Numbered from the stretch's first letter, positions 49,101 through 58,354 are shown. The stretch is 64,000 bases of DNA from Methylobrevis albus (GCF_015904235.1 NZ_JADZLT010000056.1:62001-126000); one strand, 5' to 3'. Numbers and translations: made by a program. The notes: generated from the sequence alone by a model not told the origin.

Positions 49101-51673
49101 GTCGCGGCGCCGTCGGCGCCCACGGCGACGATGGCGATGGTCGCATTGCCGCCCTCGTCCACCGCGCCGTCGAAGGCCGGGTCGAGGCCGATGCGACCTT
49201 GCGATGCGGCAACCGGCAGCACCGCCTGGCGCTCGACCGGGCGGCCGGAGGTGTCGAGCACGCGGATGGAGAGCTGGGCCTCCAGCGGCAAGCTGGTCGC
49301 CGGCGCCTCGGGGGCGGTGAGCGGCAGCGTCGCCCGGCCCGTCTCATCGGTGGAAACGCCAGAGAGATAGGAGATCGCGGGATCGAAGGTCTCGCCGGCG
49401 GTGCCGAAGCGGACGCCCGGGAAGGCGGCGAGGCCGGCGGCGGGGCGGAACAGCACGGTGCCCTCGACGGCGAGCCCCGGCGCCGGGGCGCCGTAGAGGT
49501 AGCGCACGTCGAGATCGACGGCGCCGGGCGCCTCGGGATCGAAGCTCTCGCCTTCGGGGGCAAGGTCGAAGGTCAGGCGCTCGGGCACGAAGTCCTCGAC
49601 GAGGAACATCGCCTCGGCGAGCGACGGCCCCTTCGGATCGGTATAGGCGGCGACGCGCCAGCTGCCGCGCATCGCGCCCTCGGGGAGCGACAGGGCGAGG
49701 TCGCGCCCGCCGAGGCCGGCGTCGGCGACCAGCTCGCGGCCGTGCTCGACACCGTCGGGCCGGATGGTGACCAGCGTCAGGGCGACGCCGCCGAGGGCGG
49801 TCGCGGTCGGATCGCGCGCCAGCGCCGTGACGTGCACGGTCTCGCCGGGGCGGTAGACGCCGCGCTCCGTCGTCATGAACACGTCGACGGGGGCCGGCGG
49901 CGTGCGCCCCTCGACGCCGCGATCGGTGAGGTCGAACGGCGCCTTGTTGAGCGCGAGGAAGGAGTAGTCGCCCGCCTCCGTCTCGGCGACCAGCAGCGCC
50001 GGCGCGCTGCCGCCCGAGCCGCGCATCAGGCCGGCGTCGAAGCGGGCATAGCCCTCGGCGTCGGCGGTCGCCTCGCCGAGCACCTCGTCGTTCATGGCGA
50101 TCAGGCGCAGCTTGGCGCCGCCGACCGGGCCGGCGTTCGCCAGCGACCGGGCGAAGGCGTGCAGGCCGTCGTTGCCGGAGAGGGTCGAGAGACCGATGTC
50201 GGTGACGACGAACCACTGGGTGGCGTCGGCGCTCCAGCTTTCCGTCTTGCTCGGCACCCGCGCCGTCAGCACGTAGACGCCGGGCTCGAGGTCGGTGACG
50301 AGTTCGCCGACGGGCAGCGTCGTGGTGACGTCGCGGTTGAGGTCGCGCGTCACGTCGACGAAGCCGGTCCAGACCTCCTCGCCGGTCTGCTCGGCGATCT
50401 CGCCGGCCTCGTACTGTGCGAGCTGGCGCAGGAAGCGGCCGCGGCCGACCTCGGCCGCGAGCGACCGGTCGCCGACGCGCAGCAGCCGCGCCTCGATGGT
50501 GTCGACGTTGACGGAAATGACCGGGATGGTCGCCTCGCCGCCGGCCGGCAGCACATAGGCGCGGCCGACGAAGCGGAGCTGCGGGTCGCGGTCGCGCACA
50601 TAGATGTCGAGGTCAGCGGCGCGCTCCAGCCGCTCGCCGTCGGCGGCCATGATGCCGGGTCGCAAGGTGACGCGGTAGCGCTCGCCATAGGCGACGCCGT
50701 CGACACAGACCTGATTGCCTTCGAGCTCGACCGGCAGGCTCTGGCTGCCGTTGACGGTGACAAAGTCGCCGATGTCACCGGGCGGGGCGGCGAGCGTCTC
50801 GGTGAAGACGACGCAGATGCGCGGGCTCGCCGACTTGGTGTCGATGGTGTGTTCGGTGACGCGGAATCCGTGCTCGCCGACGAGCTGGTCCAGCCGGGCC
50901 GAGAGCACCGGGTCCGGCCGGATGGCGAGGGCGGCGCGCGCGGCCTTGATCGCCGGGCGCCAGACCTCGGCGGCGGCCATCGCCTCGGAGATCAGCTGCA
51001 GTCCCTCGAAGCGCTCGTCGTCGGTGACGGCGCGGAGATAAGCACCCACCGCCCCTGCCCGGCTTTCGAGGCGGATTCGCTCGCGCGTCTCCCAGTCGTC
51101 GGTGCTGGCCGAGCCGATGGTGCGGGCGAAGGTCGCCCAGATGTCGAAGCGCTCCGGCGCGAGGCGCAGCGCCTCCTTCAGCCGGTTCGATGCGGCGAGC
51201 GGATCGGAGGGGGTGATGGCGGCCGCGTCGGCGAGGATCGCGTCGATGGAGCCGGACACGGACTGGCCGGCGATCTCGCCGGCGAGGCGACGGGCCTCGT
51301 CGACGTTGCGCTGGGCGAGGAAGCCGAGTTCGGCGAGGCGGGCGGCTTCGGTATCGGCGGTCGCGACCGTGCCCTCGACGATGCGGCCGGAGACGGCGCC
51401 GGCGAAGGCGCGCAGGTCGCCGAAGCTCGATTTCAGGAAGCACCAGCGCGCGCTGGTGTTGTAGGTGAAGGCCCGGCAGGCCGTGTCGGCGATGCAGGCC
51501 GCCTCGCAGGCGGAAAGGTCGACCTCTTTCAAGGTGCCGAGGTCCTGGCCGAAATAGTCGGCGCCCTCGGTGGTGATCACCCGCCGCTCGGCGGCGCCGG
51601 CCGCCGCCGTGAGGCCTGCGCAGAGCACGACGGCCGCGAGAAGCCGGCCGAACCAAGTCGCCGCGATACCCAT
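46199..51673 (-). CDS. Bacterial alpha-2-macroglobulin with N-terminal PAN/Apple domain (YfhM-like)
   Basis: This is a very large secreted periplasmic protein (1,824 residues) thought to trap foreign proteases and so protect the periplasm when the wall or outer membrane is breached. A signal peptide (LLAAVVLCAGLTAAAGAAE) leads into a cysteine-rich PAN/Apple domain (CEAACIADTACRAFTYN...WCFLKSSF, about 30-100). Helical repeats follow, then the MG domains. The thioester motif is intact: PYGCAEQITSRALP with the reactive Cys near residue 1374, followed by the alpha/alpha toroid domain. It neighbours pbpC, which repairs peptidoglycan; this pairing is conserved. The start at 51671-51673 was chosen because it begins the signal peptide. 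Confidence 0.93.
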   Translation of the reverse strand: MGIAATWFGRLLAAVVLCAGLTAAAGAAERRVITTEGADYFGQDLGTLKEVDLSACEAACIADTACRAFTYNTSARWCFLKSSFGDLRAFAGAVSGRIVEGTVATADTEAARLAELGFLAQRNVDEARRLAGEIAGQSVSGSIDAILADAAAITPSDPLAASNRLKEALRLAPERFDIWATFARTIGSASTDDWETRERIRLESRAGAVGAYLRAVTDDERFEGLQLISEAMAAAEVWRPAIKAARAALAIRPDPVLSARLDQLVGEHGFRVTEHTIDTKSASPRICVVFTETLAAPPGDIGDFVTVNGSQSLPVELEGNQVCVDGVAYGERYRVTLRPGIMAADGERLERAADLDIYVRDRDPQLRFVGRAYVLPAGGEATIPVISVNVDTIEARLLRVGDRSLAAEVGRGRFLRQLAQYEAGEIAEQTGEEVWTGFVDVTRDLNRDVTTTLPVGELVTDLEPGVYVLTARVPSKTESWSADATQWFVVTDIGLSTLSGNDGLHAFARSLANAGPVGGAKLRLIAMNDEVLGEATADAEGYARFDAGLMRGSGGSAPALLVAETEAGDYSFLALNKAPFDLTDRGVEGRTPPAPVDVFMTTERGVYRPGETVHVTALARDPTATALGGVALTLVTIRPDGVEHGRELVADAGLGGRDLALSLPEGAMRGSWRVAAYTDPKGPSLAEAMFLVEDFVPERLTFDLAPEGESFDPEAPGAVDLDVRYLYGAPAPGLAVEGTVLFRPAAGLAAFPGVRFGTAGETFDPAISYLSGVSTDETGRATLPLTAPEAPATSLPLEAQLSIRVLDTSGRPVERQAVLPVAASQGRIGLDPAFDGAVDEGGNATIAIVAVGADGAATAAGGLAWTLSKVETQFQWYSADGEWNFEQVKVRTRVADGTVDVAAGERPRVEARVEWGEYELAVRDPSGALLPASMSFEAGWYVAPAAEDTPDAIKVTLDKPRYRIGDTVRARIEPRFAGVALVQVVDDRLIAMQSVEVPLEGTTIEFPVTDAWGPGAYVTASLFRPMDLEAKRMPGRAVGLTYAGVDPGDRRLAVEIELPADPAPRSDLPVAVTLANLPAGEEAYVTVAAVDVGILNLTRFATPDPDGWYFGQRRLGMEIRDLYGQLIDRMIGSRGVVRSGGDGSGLSRFSGTPPTEQLVAFFQGVTRVGADGKVELSVPIPDFNGSVRIMVQAWSKTGVGHGEREVLVRDPVVVNASLPAFLAPGDRSRLLLDVTHLEGSAGAMSIAVTADGGIVEIDAAAGRRSFDLADGGRTQLLVPVTGLEVGDETIDVALTTPDGTVLTKRLTLGVRANEPPVVRSWSLPLETAGTITLDDGVFADFVPGSGAASVLVGGAAGIDLPGLVRTLDRYPYGCAEQITSRALPLVYLDDVIVAAGLTGEAPVRERVQQAITAVLANQSSSGAFGLWAPGSGDTWLDAYVTDFLTRAREKGYAVPDIAFDLAVTNLRNQIAYASDFSWGGQDVAYALYVLARNGRASIGDLRYYGEAKLENFATPLARAQIGAALALYGDNPRAATVFQSAIAALKRGESDRGWRSDYGSDLRDGAAVLTLASETRSDGVDLGDLAASLAAAQAGRRYTSTQEQAWMLLAANALLTGEARPRLAIDGRPVDGVFTRNLSAIELAASPLVIENRGDRRIEARITALGAPAVPEPAGGEGYGIVREYLDLDGNAVDPAAVKLGDRLVAVITVTSTEQVAARLVVSDPLPAGFAIDNPNLISAGDVSALAGLDLQAAVARTEFRADRFVAALDRTGGDPTEFQLAYMVRAIAPGAFAHPAASVEDMYRPEKRARTDSGRVEIVGPVQ

Positions 51674-51800
51674 GCCACACCCCGTCCCGTCGGCCGCCCG
51701 TTGCCCGCGCGGCTGCTTCGTCGTTGCGGGAGAGATTAGCAGAGGGCGACCCGGCCGCGAAGTCGGCACGAGGCACGAGAGGGCGATGCCGGATGCCGGG

Positions 51801-53639
51801 TCAGCGGCCGCGGGCGGTCGTCGCCGGGTCGGCGGCGTCGAGCAGGCGCAGCTGGCCGCGGGCTTCGCCCTGCCAGTGATCGACGGTGAGCACCGCCGCG
51901 ACGTGGACCGGGCGGTCGCGCGCGCCGAGCAGGAATTCGCCGAGCGGCCGTTCGGCGGCGCGGAACGCCATCGCCTTGATCCGCGCGCCGTCGCTGGAGG
52001 CCAGCGTGACGCGGACATGGCCGTGCCCGGCGGGGTCGGCATAGACGATGCGATGGGCGGGAAACACGAACACCGGCTCGGGCTGGCCGGAGCCGAACGG
52101 CCCTGCCCGCTCGAGCATCTCGGCCAGCGCGATGTTGGCGCCGCCGGCGGTGAGCGCGCCGTCGACGAGGAACTCGGTGCCGGTGCGGGCCTCGGCGACG
52201 TCGGCAGCGAGGCGGCTTTCGAGAAAGGCTTCCAGCGCCTCGATGCCGCCGGGCGCCACGGTGAGGCCGGCCGCCATGGCGTGCCCGCCGCCCTTCAGGA
52301 GCAGCCCCTCGTCGACGGCGGCGCGCACGACGCGGCCGAGGTCGACGCCGGCGACGGAACGGCCGGAGCCGGTGCCGCGGCCGTCGGGATCGAGGGCGAT
52401 GGCGAAGGCCGGGCGGGCGTGCCGCTCTTTCAGGCGGGCGGCGACGAGGCCGACGATGCCCGGGTGCCAGTCGGCCGAGGCGGCGAGAATCACCGCCGGA
52501 TCGCTGGTGACGAGGCGGACGGCGACGGTCGCCTCGGCTTCCGCCAGCATCGCCGCCTCGATGGCCTGCCGCTCCTTGTTGAGGGCGTCGAGCTCGGTGG
52601 CGATGCGGCTCGATTCCAGCATGTCGTCGCTGGTCAGCAGCCGGGCGCCGAGCGCCGCGTCGCCGATGCGGCCGCCGGCGTTGATGCGCGGGCCGATCAG
52701 GAAGCCGAGGTGATAGGGGGTCACCGGGCCGTTGAGGCGCACGACGTCGCAGAGCGCCGCGATGCCGCGGTTGGCGCGGGCGCGCATCACCTTCAGCCCC
52801 TGCACCACGAAGGCGCGGTTGAGGCCGATGAGGGGGACGACGTCGCAGATGGTGCCGAGCGCGACGAGGTCGAGCAACGCGAAGAGGTCCGGCTCGCCGC
52901 CGCCGGCATAGCGGCCGCGCCGGCGCAGCACGCGGTTGACCGCGACCATGCCGAGGAAGGCGACGCCGGCGGCGCAGAGGTGGCCGAGGCCGGAGAGGTC
53001 GTCCTGGCGGTTGGGGTTCACCAGCGCCGCGGTCGACGGCAGGGTTTCGCCGGCCTGGTGATGGTCGAACACCACCACGTCGAGCCCGCGTGCCCGCGCC
53101 GTCTCGAAGGCCTCGAAGCTGTGCGTGCCGCAGTCGACCGCGATCATCAGGTCGGCGCGCGCGGCGATCTCCTCGACGAGGCGCGGGTTGGGGCCGTAGC
53201 CGTCGACGATCCGGTCCGGAATGACGATCTCGGCCTTGATGCCCTGCGCGGCGAGGAAGCGGCTGACGATGGCCGACGAGGTCGCGCCATCGACGTCGTA
53301 GTCGCCGAAGATCACGACCCGCGCGCCGGCCGCTACCGCATCGGCGACGCGCTCCGCCGCGGCCTCCATGTCGCGCAAGGTGCCGGGATCGGGCATCAGC
53401 GCCTTGAGGCTGGGCGCAAGGAACGCCGCCGCCTCGTCGACGCCGACGCCGCGGGCGGCGAGCACGCGGGCGACCACCTCGGGCACACCCTCGCGCTGGG
53501 CGATCGCCCGGGCGATCGGCGCGGCGGCGGGATCGAGACGGTCGATCCAGGCGCGGTCGGAGACCGAGCGGGCGACGTCGAGCACGAAGCGCCGCGGCGT
53601 CGCGGCGCCGGCCGCCGCGCCTGTCCCCAGCCCGGTCAT
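51801..53639 (-). CDS. recJ: Single-stranded-DNA-specific exonuclease RecJ
   Basis: RecJ is a 5'-3' single-strand exonuclease in recombinational and mismatch repair. The protein has 612 residues. DHH-family metal motifs are in place: FGDYDVDGATSS (motif I, about 113-118), AVDCGTHSFEA, VVVFDHHQAGETLPSTAALV (motif III), and in the DHHA1 part SGRSVAGVDLGRVVRAAVDE then GGGHAMAAGLTV. The C-terminal OB domain follows. The start overlaps the glpX stop by 4 nt (ATGA). Confidence 0.96.
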   Translation of the reverse strand: MTGLGTGAAAGAATPRRFVLDVARSVSDRAWIDRLDPAAAPIARAIAQREGVPEVVARVLAARGVGVDEAAAFLAPSLKALMPDPGTLRDMEAAAERVADAVAAGARVVIFGDYDVDGATSSAIVSRFLAAQGIKAEIVIPDRIVDGYGPNPRLVEEIAARADLMIAVDCGTHSFEAFETARARGLDVVVFDHHQAGETLPSTAALVNPNRQDDLSGLGHLCAAGVAFLGMVAVNRVLRRRGRYAGGGEPDLFALLDLVALGTICDVVPLIGLNRAFVVQGLKVMRARANRGIAALCDVVRLNGPVTPYHLGFLIGPRINAGGRIGDAALGARLLTSDDMLESSRIATELDALNKERQAIEAAMLAEAEATVAVRLVTSDPAVILAASADWHPGIVGLVAARLKERHARPAFAIALDPDGRGTGSGRSVAGVDLGRVVRAAVDEGLLLKGGGHAMAAGLTVAPGGIEALEAFLESRLAADVAEARTGTEFLVDGALTAGGANIALAEMLERAGPFGSGQPEPVFVFPAHRIVYADPAGHGHVRVTLASSDGARIKAMAFRAAERPLGEFLLGARDRPVHVAAVLTVDHWQGEARGQLRLLDAADPATTARGR

Positions 53640-54640
53640 TGCCCGCCGTGCTGGGCGTCGTTGCGATGCACCGCCTTGACCGAGCGGACCGTGCCGCTCG
53701 CCGAGCGCATCACGATCGAATGGGTGTGGATGCTGTCGGGCCGGAAGCGCACGCCGGTGAGGAAATTGCCGTCGGTGACGCCGGTGGCGGCGAACAGCAC
53801 GTCGCCCTTCGCCATGTCCTCGAGGGTGTAGACGCGGCGCAGGTCGTCGATGCCCATCGCCTTCGCCTTGCGCACCTGGTCGTCACCGGAGAACATCAGC
53901 CGGCCGAGCATCTGGCCGCCGGTGCAGCGCAGCGCCGCCGCCGCGAGCACGCCCTCGGGCGCGCCGCCGGAGCCGAGGTAGATGTCGATGCCGGTCTCCT
54001 CCGGATTGGTCGCATGGATGACGCCGGCGATGTCGCCGTCGCCGATCAGCCGGATCGCGGCGCCGGTGGCGCGGACCTCGGCGATCAGCCGGGCATGGCG
54101 CGGCCGGTCGAGGATACAGGCGGTGACTTCGTGCACCGGCACGCCCTTCGCGCGCGCGACAGCGGCGATCATGTCGGTGGCCGGCGCGTCGAGGTCGACG
54201 AGGCCGGGCGGGTAGCCGGGGCCGACGGCGATCTTTTCCATGTAGATGTTCGGCGTGCGGAGCAGGCAGCCGGGCTGGGCGAGCGCCAGCAGCGACATCG
54301 AGTTGGGCAGGTTCTTGGCACAGACGGTGGTCGCCTCGAGCGAATCGACCGCGATGTCGAGCATCGGCCCCTTGCCGGTGCCGACCTCGTCGCCGACGTA
54401 GAGCAGCGGCGCCTCGGTCTCGTCGCCCTCACCGATCACCACGGTGGCGCGCACCGGCAACAGGTTGAGCTCCTCGCGCATCGCCTCGACGGCCGCCTGG
54501 TCCGCCGCGCGCTCGTCGCCGCGTCCGCGCAGCCGCGCCGCCGCGATCGCCGCCTGCTCCGTGACGCGCACCAGTTCGAGCGTCAGGAAACGCTCGACCT
54601 GCTTCTCGTCGGCGATCTTGAGTTTCTTGGCCGCCGCCAT
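53636..54640 (-). CDS. glpX: Class II fructose-1,6-bisphosphatase GlpX
   Basis: GlpX hydrolyses fructose 1,6-bisphosphate in gluconeogenesis. In alphaproteobacteria the class II enzyme is often the main or bifunctional FBP/sedoheptulose bisphosphatase. It has 334 residues from the ATG at 54638-54640, which is preceded by GGGGGAC. The lithium-sensitive phosphatase metal motif reads VVIGEGDETEAPLLYVGDEV. Other family blocks are DIAVDSLEATTVCAKNLPNS and GIDIYLGSGGAPEGVLAAAA. It is coupled to recJ by a 4-nt overlap; hom lies upstream. Confidence 0.95.
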   Translation of the reverse strand: MAAAKKLKIADEKQVERFLTLELVRVTEQAAIAAARLRGRGDERAADQAAVEAMREELNLLPVRATVVIGEGDETEAPLLYVGDEVGTGKGPMLDIAVDSLEATTVCAKNLPNSMSLLALAQPGCLLRTPNIYMEKIAVGPGYPPGLVDLDAPATDMIAAVARAKGVPVHEVTACILDRPRHARLIAEVRATGAAIRLIGDGDIAGVIHATNPEETGIDIYLGSGGAPEGVLAAAALRCTGGQMLGRLMFSGDDQVRKAKAMGIDDLRRVYTLEDMAKGDVLFAATGVTDGNFLTGVRFRPDSIHTHSIVMRSASGTVRSVKAVHRNDAQHGGQ

Positions 54641-54798
54641 GATGGAAAGTCCCCCGTGCCGCATCGCCGGGTCGTTGCCCGGCCCCCGCCTTCCGGCACG
54701 ATGCGCGACACCGTTTAGCATGGATCGACCCGTGATCGTCACCCCCGCGCACAAGCCCCGGAACGGTACCGCAACCCGGGTGCGGGAGGGGCTCGCGA

Positions 54799-55095
54799 TC
54801 AGAGCGATATCCGGGGCAGCCTCGCGACGATGGCCGGATGGAAGAACGACTGCGACGCGACCGGGTCACGGCGATGGGCGAGCGCGATCAGCGACGCCAT
54901 CGGCAGGTAGCCGTCGATCTGCTCGGTCGTGTCGAGCGTCTCGACCGCATAGGCAAAGCCGCCCGGCCCGAACAGGGCGACGGTGACCGCCGTGCCCGCC
55001 AGTTCCCCGGCCAGAGGCACGTGGAAGACATGGCGACCGACAAAGAAGTCGAGCAGGTCGACAACGACGCAAATGACGAACTTGACCCACCACAT
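54799..55095 (-). CDS. Hypothetical small membrane protein, 98 residues
   Basis: Function unknown. The N-terminus is hydrophobic (MWWVKFVICVVVDLLDFFVG), a second hydrophobic stretch follows (AGTAVTVALFGPGGFAYAVE), and the C-terminal 45 residues are polar. The pattern resembles small alphaproteobacterial proteins with two membrane segments found near hom-glpX-recJ. The ATG at 55093-55095 is chosen because GGGGGGCGGG precedes it; a TTG seven codons upstream is possible. It sits between hom and glpX on the same strand. Confidence 0.75.
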   Translation of the reverse strand: MWWVKFVICVVVDLLDFFVGRHVFHVPLAGELAGTAVTVALFGPGGFAYAVETLDTTEQIDGYLPMASLIALAHRRDPVASQSFFHPAIVARLPRISL

Positions 55096-55245
55096 GGCCC
55101 GCCCCCCGGTGATCAAAGGAGCGGAAGGCGCGCCACCATGGCGACCGTCCCCTCACGAGCCGGTCATGGACAGGAGGGGCGGATTTTTGCGGAGGGACTG
55201 AAAGTTCTCTTCAGTTGCCGGACCAACCGGGCGGCGACGCCCGCT

Positions 55246-56568
55246 TCAGAGATCCTCGATCCGGATCAGGCGCGGCGGGGCAACCGTGTGGCCGTCTTCC
55301 TCGATCGCCGCCAGGGCGTCGCGGATCTGCACTTCGGTGGTCGCGTAGGTGATCAGGATCACCGGTTGCGGATCCTCCGGCCGCGCCGCGCCGGGGGCTT
55401 CGGCGCGCGGCTTGCGGCGGCGCTGGACGATCGATTCGAGCGAGATGCCCTTTTCGGCCATGCGGCCGGCAATGCTGGCGAGGGCGCCGGGCCGGTCGAC
55501 GACGTCGAGGTGGACGTAATAGCCGCCCTCGTGCGCCAGCATGCCGGCGGAGACGTAGGGCGCGAGGTCGGCGGCCGGGGTGGCGAACACCGGCGAGATG
55601 CGGCCGCGCGCGATGTCGACGACATCGGCGAGCACCGACGAGGCGGTCGCGTTGCCGCCGGCGCCGGGGCCGACCAGCACGATCTCGCCGACGACGTCGC
55701 CGTCGATCGCGACCGCGTTGAGCACGCCGTCGGTGCGCGCGACCGGCGAGGATTTCGGCATCATCGTCGGGTGGACGCGCTGCTCGATGCCGGTCTCGGT
55801 GCGCCGGGCGACGCCGAGCAGCTTGATGCGGTAGCCGAGTTCGTCGGCGGCTTCGATGTCGGCGAGGGTGATCTCGCGGATGCCCTCGACATAGATCGCG
55901 CCGGCATCGATCTCGGTGCCGAAGGCGATGCTGGTGAGGATCGACAGCTTGTGCGCGGTGTCGAAGCCGTCGACGTCGAAGGTCGGGTCGGCTTCGGCGT
56001 AGCCGAGGCGCTGGGCTTCGGCGAGGCAGGTCTCGAAGGAGAGCTGCTCGCGCTCCATGCGCGTCAGGATGTAGTTGCAGGTGCCGTTGAGGATGCCATA
56101 AACGCGGCTGACCGCGTTGCCGGCGAGCGACTCCTTCAGCGTCTTGATCACCGGAATGCCGCCGGCGACCGCCGCCTCGTAACCGAGCGCCACGCCCTGC
56201 GCTTCGGCAAGGCGCGCGAGGTCGAGGCCGGCGGCGGCGAGCAGCGCCTTGTTGGCGGTGACCACCGGCTTGCCGGCGGCGAGCGCCGCGCGGACGCTGG
56301 CTTCCGCCGCGCCGCCGGCGCCGCCCATCAGTTCGACGAAGAGATCGATGTCCGGGTCGGCGGCGAGTGCTGCCGGGTCGTCGAACCAGCGCACCTTGCC
56401 GAGGTCGAGGCCGCGGTCGCGGCTGCGGTCGCGGGCCGAGACCGCGACGATCTCGATCGGACGGCCGGCGCGTGCGGCGAGGAGACCGCCCTGCCGTTCC
56501 ACGAGGGAAAAGAAGGACGCGCCGACGGTGCCGAGGCCCGCCAGCCCCAGGCGGAGCGGAGTGCGCAT
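55246..56568 (-). CDS. hom: Homoserine dehydrogenase
   Basis: Hom reduces aspartate semialdehyde to homoserine, the entry to threonine and methionine synthesis. The protein has 440 residues from the ATG at 56566-56568. Features are the nucleotide loop LGLAGLGTVGASFF, VTANKALLAA, the substrate block YEAAVAGGIPVIKTLKESLA followed by ILNGTCNYILT, YAEADPTFDVDGFDTAHKLS, and a C-terminal ACT domain (YYVHLDVVDRPGALASIAGR) for feedback inhibition by threonine. It starts 37 nt after the aminotransferase gene, so the two are likely co-transcribed. Confidence 0.96.
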   Translation of the reverse strand: MRTPLRLGLAGLGTVGASFFSLVERQGGLLAARAGRPIEIVAVSARDRSRDRGLDLGKVRWFDDPAALAADPDIDLFVELMGGAGGAAEASVRAALAAGKPVVTANKALLAAAGLDLARLAEAQGVALGYEAAVAGGIPVIKTLKESLAGNAVSRVYGILNGTCNYILTRMEREQLSFETCLAEAQRLGYAEADPTFDVDGFDTAHKLSILTSIAFGTEIDAGAIYVEGIREITLADIEAADELGYRIKLLGVARRTETGIEQRVHPTMMPKSSPVARTDGVLNAVAIDGDVVGEIVLVGPGAGGNATASSVLADVVDIARGRISPVFATPAADLAPYVSAGMLAHEGGYYVHLDVVDRPGALASIAGRMAEKGISLESIVQRRRKPRAEAPGAARPEDPQPVILITYATTEVQIRDALAAIEEDGHTVAPPRLIRIEDL

Positions 56569-56605
56569 GAAAACCCTTGAAACCCTGAAAAACCAACGCT
56601 TCCGA

Positions 56606-57823
56606 TCAGCGCGCGGCGCTGATCGGGATGACGTTGTGCATGGTTTCGTCCGCCGTTTCAAGGAAGCGGCGGATGCCGCGCGCCGCCTGGCGGATGCGCT
56701 GCTCGTTCTCGACGAGGGCGATGCGCACGAAGCCGTCGCCGTGCTCGCCGAAGCCGATGCCCGGCGCGACCGCGACGTCGGCCTTCTCGATCAGCAGCTT
56801 CGAGAACTCGAGGCTGCCGATCTCGCGGAACTTCTCGGGCAGCGGCACCCAGGCGAACATCGAGGCCTGCGGCACCGGGATCTGCCAGCCGGCGCGGCCG
56901 AAGCTGTCGACCAGCACGTCGCGGCGGCGGCGGTAGACGGCGCGCACCTCGTTGATGCACTCCTCCGAGCCGTTGAGCGCCGCGGTCGCCGCCACCTGGA
57001 TCGGCGTGAAGGCGCCGTAGTCGAGGTAGGATTTCACCCGCGACAGCGCGGCGATCAGCCGCTCGTTGCCGACGGCGAAGCCCATGCGCCAGCCGGCCAT
57101 CGAGAACGACTTCGACATCGAGGTGAACTCGACGCAGACGTCCATCGCGCCCGGCACCTGCAGCACCGACGGCGGCGGCGTGGTGTCGAAGTAGATCTCC
57201 GAATAGGCGAGGTCGGACAGGATGAAGATGTCGTGGCGTTTCGCGAAGGCGACGACGTCGCGGTAGAAGTCGAGGTCGACGACGCAGGCGGTCGGGTTCG
57301 ACGGATAGCAGAGGATCAGCGCGATCGGCTTCGGCGTCGAGAACAGCACGGCCCGCTCGAGCGCCCTGAAGAATTCCGGGCCCGGCTCGACCGGCACCGA
57401 ACGGATCACGCCGCCGACCATCAGGAAGCCGAAGGCGTGGATCGGGTAGCTCGGGTTCGGGCAGATGATGACGTCGCCGGGCGCGGTGATCGCCTGCGCC
57501 ATGTTGGCGAAGCCTTCCTTTGAGCCCAGTGTTGCGACGACCTGGGTATCCGGATTGAGCTTCACGCCGAACCGGCGGCCGTAATAGTTCGCCTGCGCCT
57601 TGCGCAGCCCGCTGATGCCGCGCGAGGCGGAGTAGCCGTGCGTATCCGGGCGCTGCACCGTCTCGATCAGCTTGTCGACGATATGCTTCGGCGTCGGCTG
57701 GTCCGGATTGCCCATGCCGAGGTCGACGATGTCGGCTCCTGCGGCCCGCGCGCTCGCCTTCAGCCGGTTGACCTGCTCGAAAACGTAGGGCGGAAGCCGC
57801 TTGATCTTGTGGAACTCATCCAT
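56606..57823 (-). CDS. alaC: PLP-dependent aminotransferase, AlaC / LL-diaminopimelate aminotransferase-like
   Basis: This class I aminotransferase has 405 residues. It begins MDEFHKIKRLPPYVFEQVNR, typical of the group that includes the glutamate-pyruvate transaminase AlaC and is often annotated LL-diaminopimelate aminotransferase. PLP contacts are visible: IVDLGMGNPDQPTPKHIVDK, LCYPSNPTACVVDLDFY, SDLAYSEIYFD, and the Schiff-base Lys in TSMSKSFSMAGWRMGFAVGN. Its place before hom suggests a role in aspartate-family or alanine metabolism. The exact substrate pair cannot be settled by reading. Confidence 0.9.
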   Translation of the reverse strand: MDEFHKIKRLPPYVFEQVNRLKASARAAGADIVDLGMGNPDQPTPKHIVDKLIETVQRPDTHGYSASRGISGLRKAQANYYGRRFGVKLNPDTQVVATLGSKEGFANMAQAITAPGDVIICPNPSYPIHAFGFLMVGGVIRSVPVEPGPEFFRALERAVLFSTPKPIALILCYPSNPTACVVDLDFYRDVVAFAKRHDIFILSDLAYSEIYFDTTPPPSVLQVPGAMDVCVEFTSMSKSFSMAGWRMGFAVGNERLIAALSRVKSYLDYGAFTPIQVAATAALNGSEECINEVRAVYRRRRDVLVDSFGRAGWQIPVPQASMFAWVPLPEKFREIGSLEFSKLLIEKADVAVAPGIGFGEHGDGFVRIALVENEQRIRQAARGIRRFLETADETMHNVIPISAAR

Positions 57824-58000
57824 CGTCTTGATCCGTTGCGTGAAAAGGCCGCGCGGAGGCGTCTGTCTTCGTGCGGGTCGGCCTGTCTAACATCGTTCGT
57901 CCTCCCTCGGGAGGCGCGATTTTCGCCGGCGGAGCCTATCGTCGTTTCCAAAACGTCGAAAGTGAGGCCCGGCCTGGTCTCAGGCGCCGCTCCGGCCGCC

Positions 58001-58354
58001 TTACTGACCGGCCGGGGCGACGGGCGCGAGGCCCTCGGCCTGCTCGAGCAGGAGGCGGGCCTCCTCTTCCTGCTGCTGGCGAATCACCGCCAGCGCCATC
58101 GCCGGGCCGAGCCCGTCGTCGGCCCGCGCCGCTGCGCCGGCCTGACCGCGCGCGGCGGCCGTCAGCGAGTCCTGAGTTGCCGCGAGCTGCTCAGGCGACT
58201 TGGTGACGATCTGCGACTGCTGCGGCGGGGCGATCATGTCCGGGAAATCGGCGAAGTCCGACGGGCCGCTGGCGCAGGCGCCGAGCACCGCTGCCAGCGC
58301 CGCGACGCCGCCGAGCCGGCGGCCGAAAGAGGAGACGACCCGTGCAGTCCACAT
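58001..58354 (-). CDS. Putative lipoprotein, 117 residues
   Basis: The product starts with a basic n-region and hydrophobic core (RRLGGVAALAAVLGAC), with a lipobox ending in Cys 27, so lipidation and outer- or inner-membrane anchoring are expected. The mature part is short, polar and helical: ASGPSDFADFPDMIAPPQQS, then an alanine/glutamine-rich region and RQQQEEEARLLLEQAEGLAP. I recognise no domain. The frame is open further upstream, but the ATG at 58352-58354 gives the proper signal peptide. It is divergent from phaC across about 266 bp. Confidence 0.75.
   Translation of the reverse strand: MWTARVVSSFGRRLGGVAALAAVLGACASGPSDFADFPDMIAPPQQSQIVTKSPEQLAATQDSLTAAARGQAGAAARADDGLGPAMALAVIRQQQEEEARLLLEQAEGLAPVAPAGQ

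Noticed and set aside
48299-51739. A plus-strand open frame of over 1,100 codons
   Set aside because: It is antisense to the alpha-2-macroglobulin gene and shows only low-complexity R/G/D/A composition with no domain.
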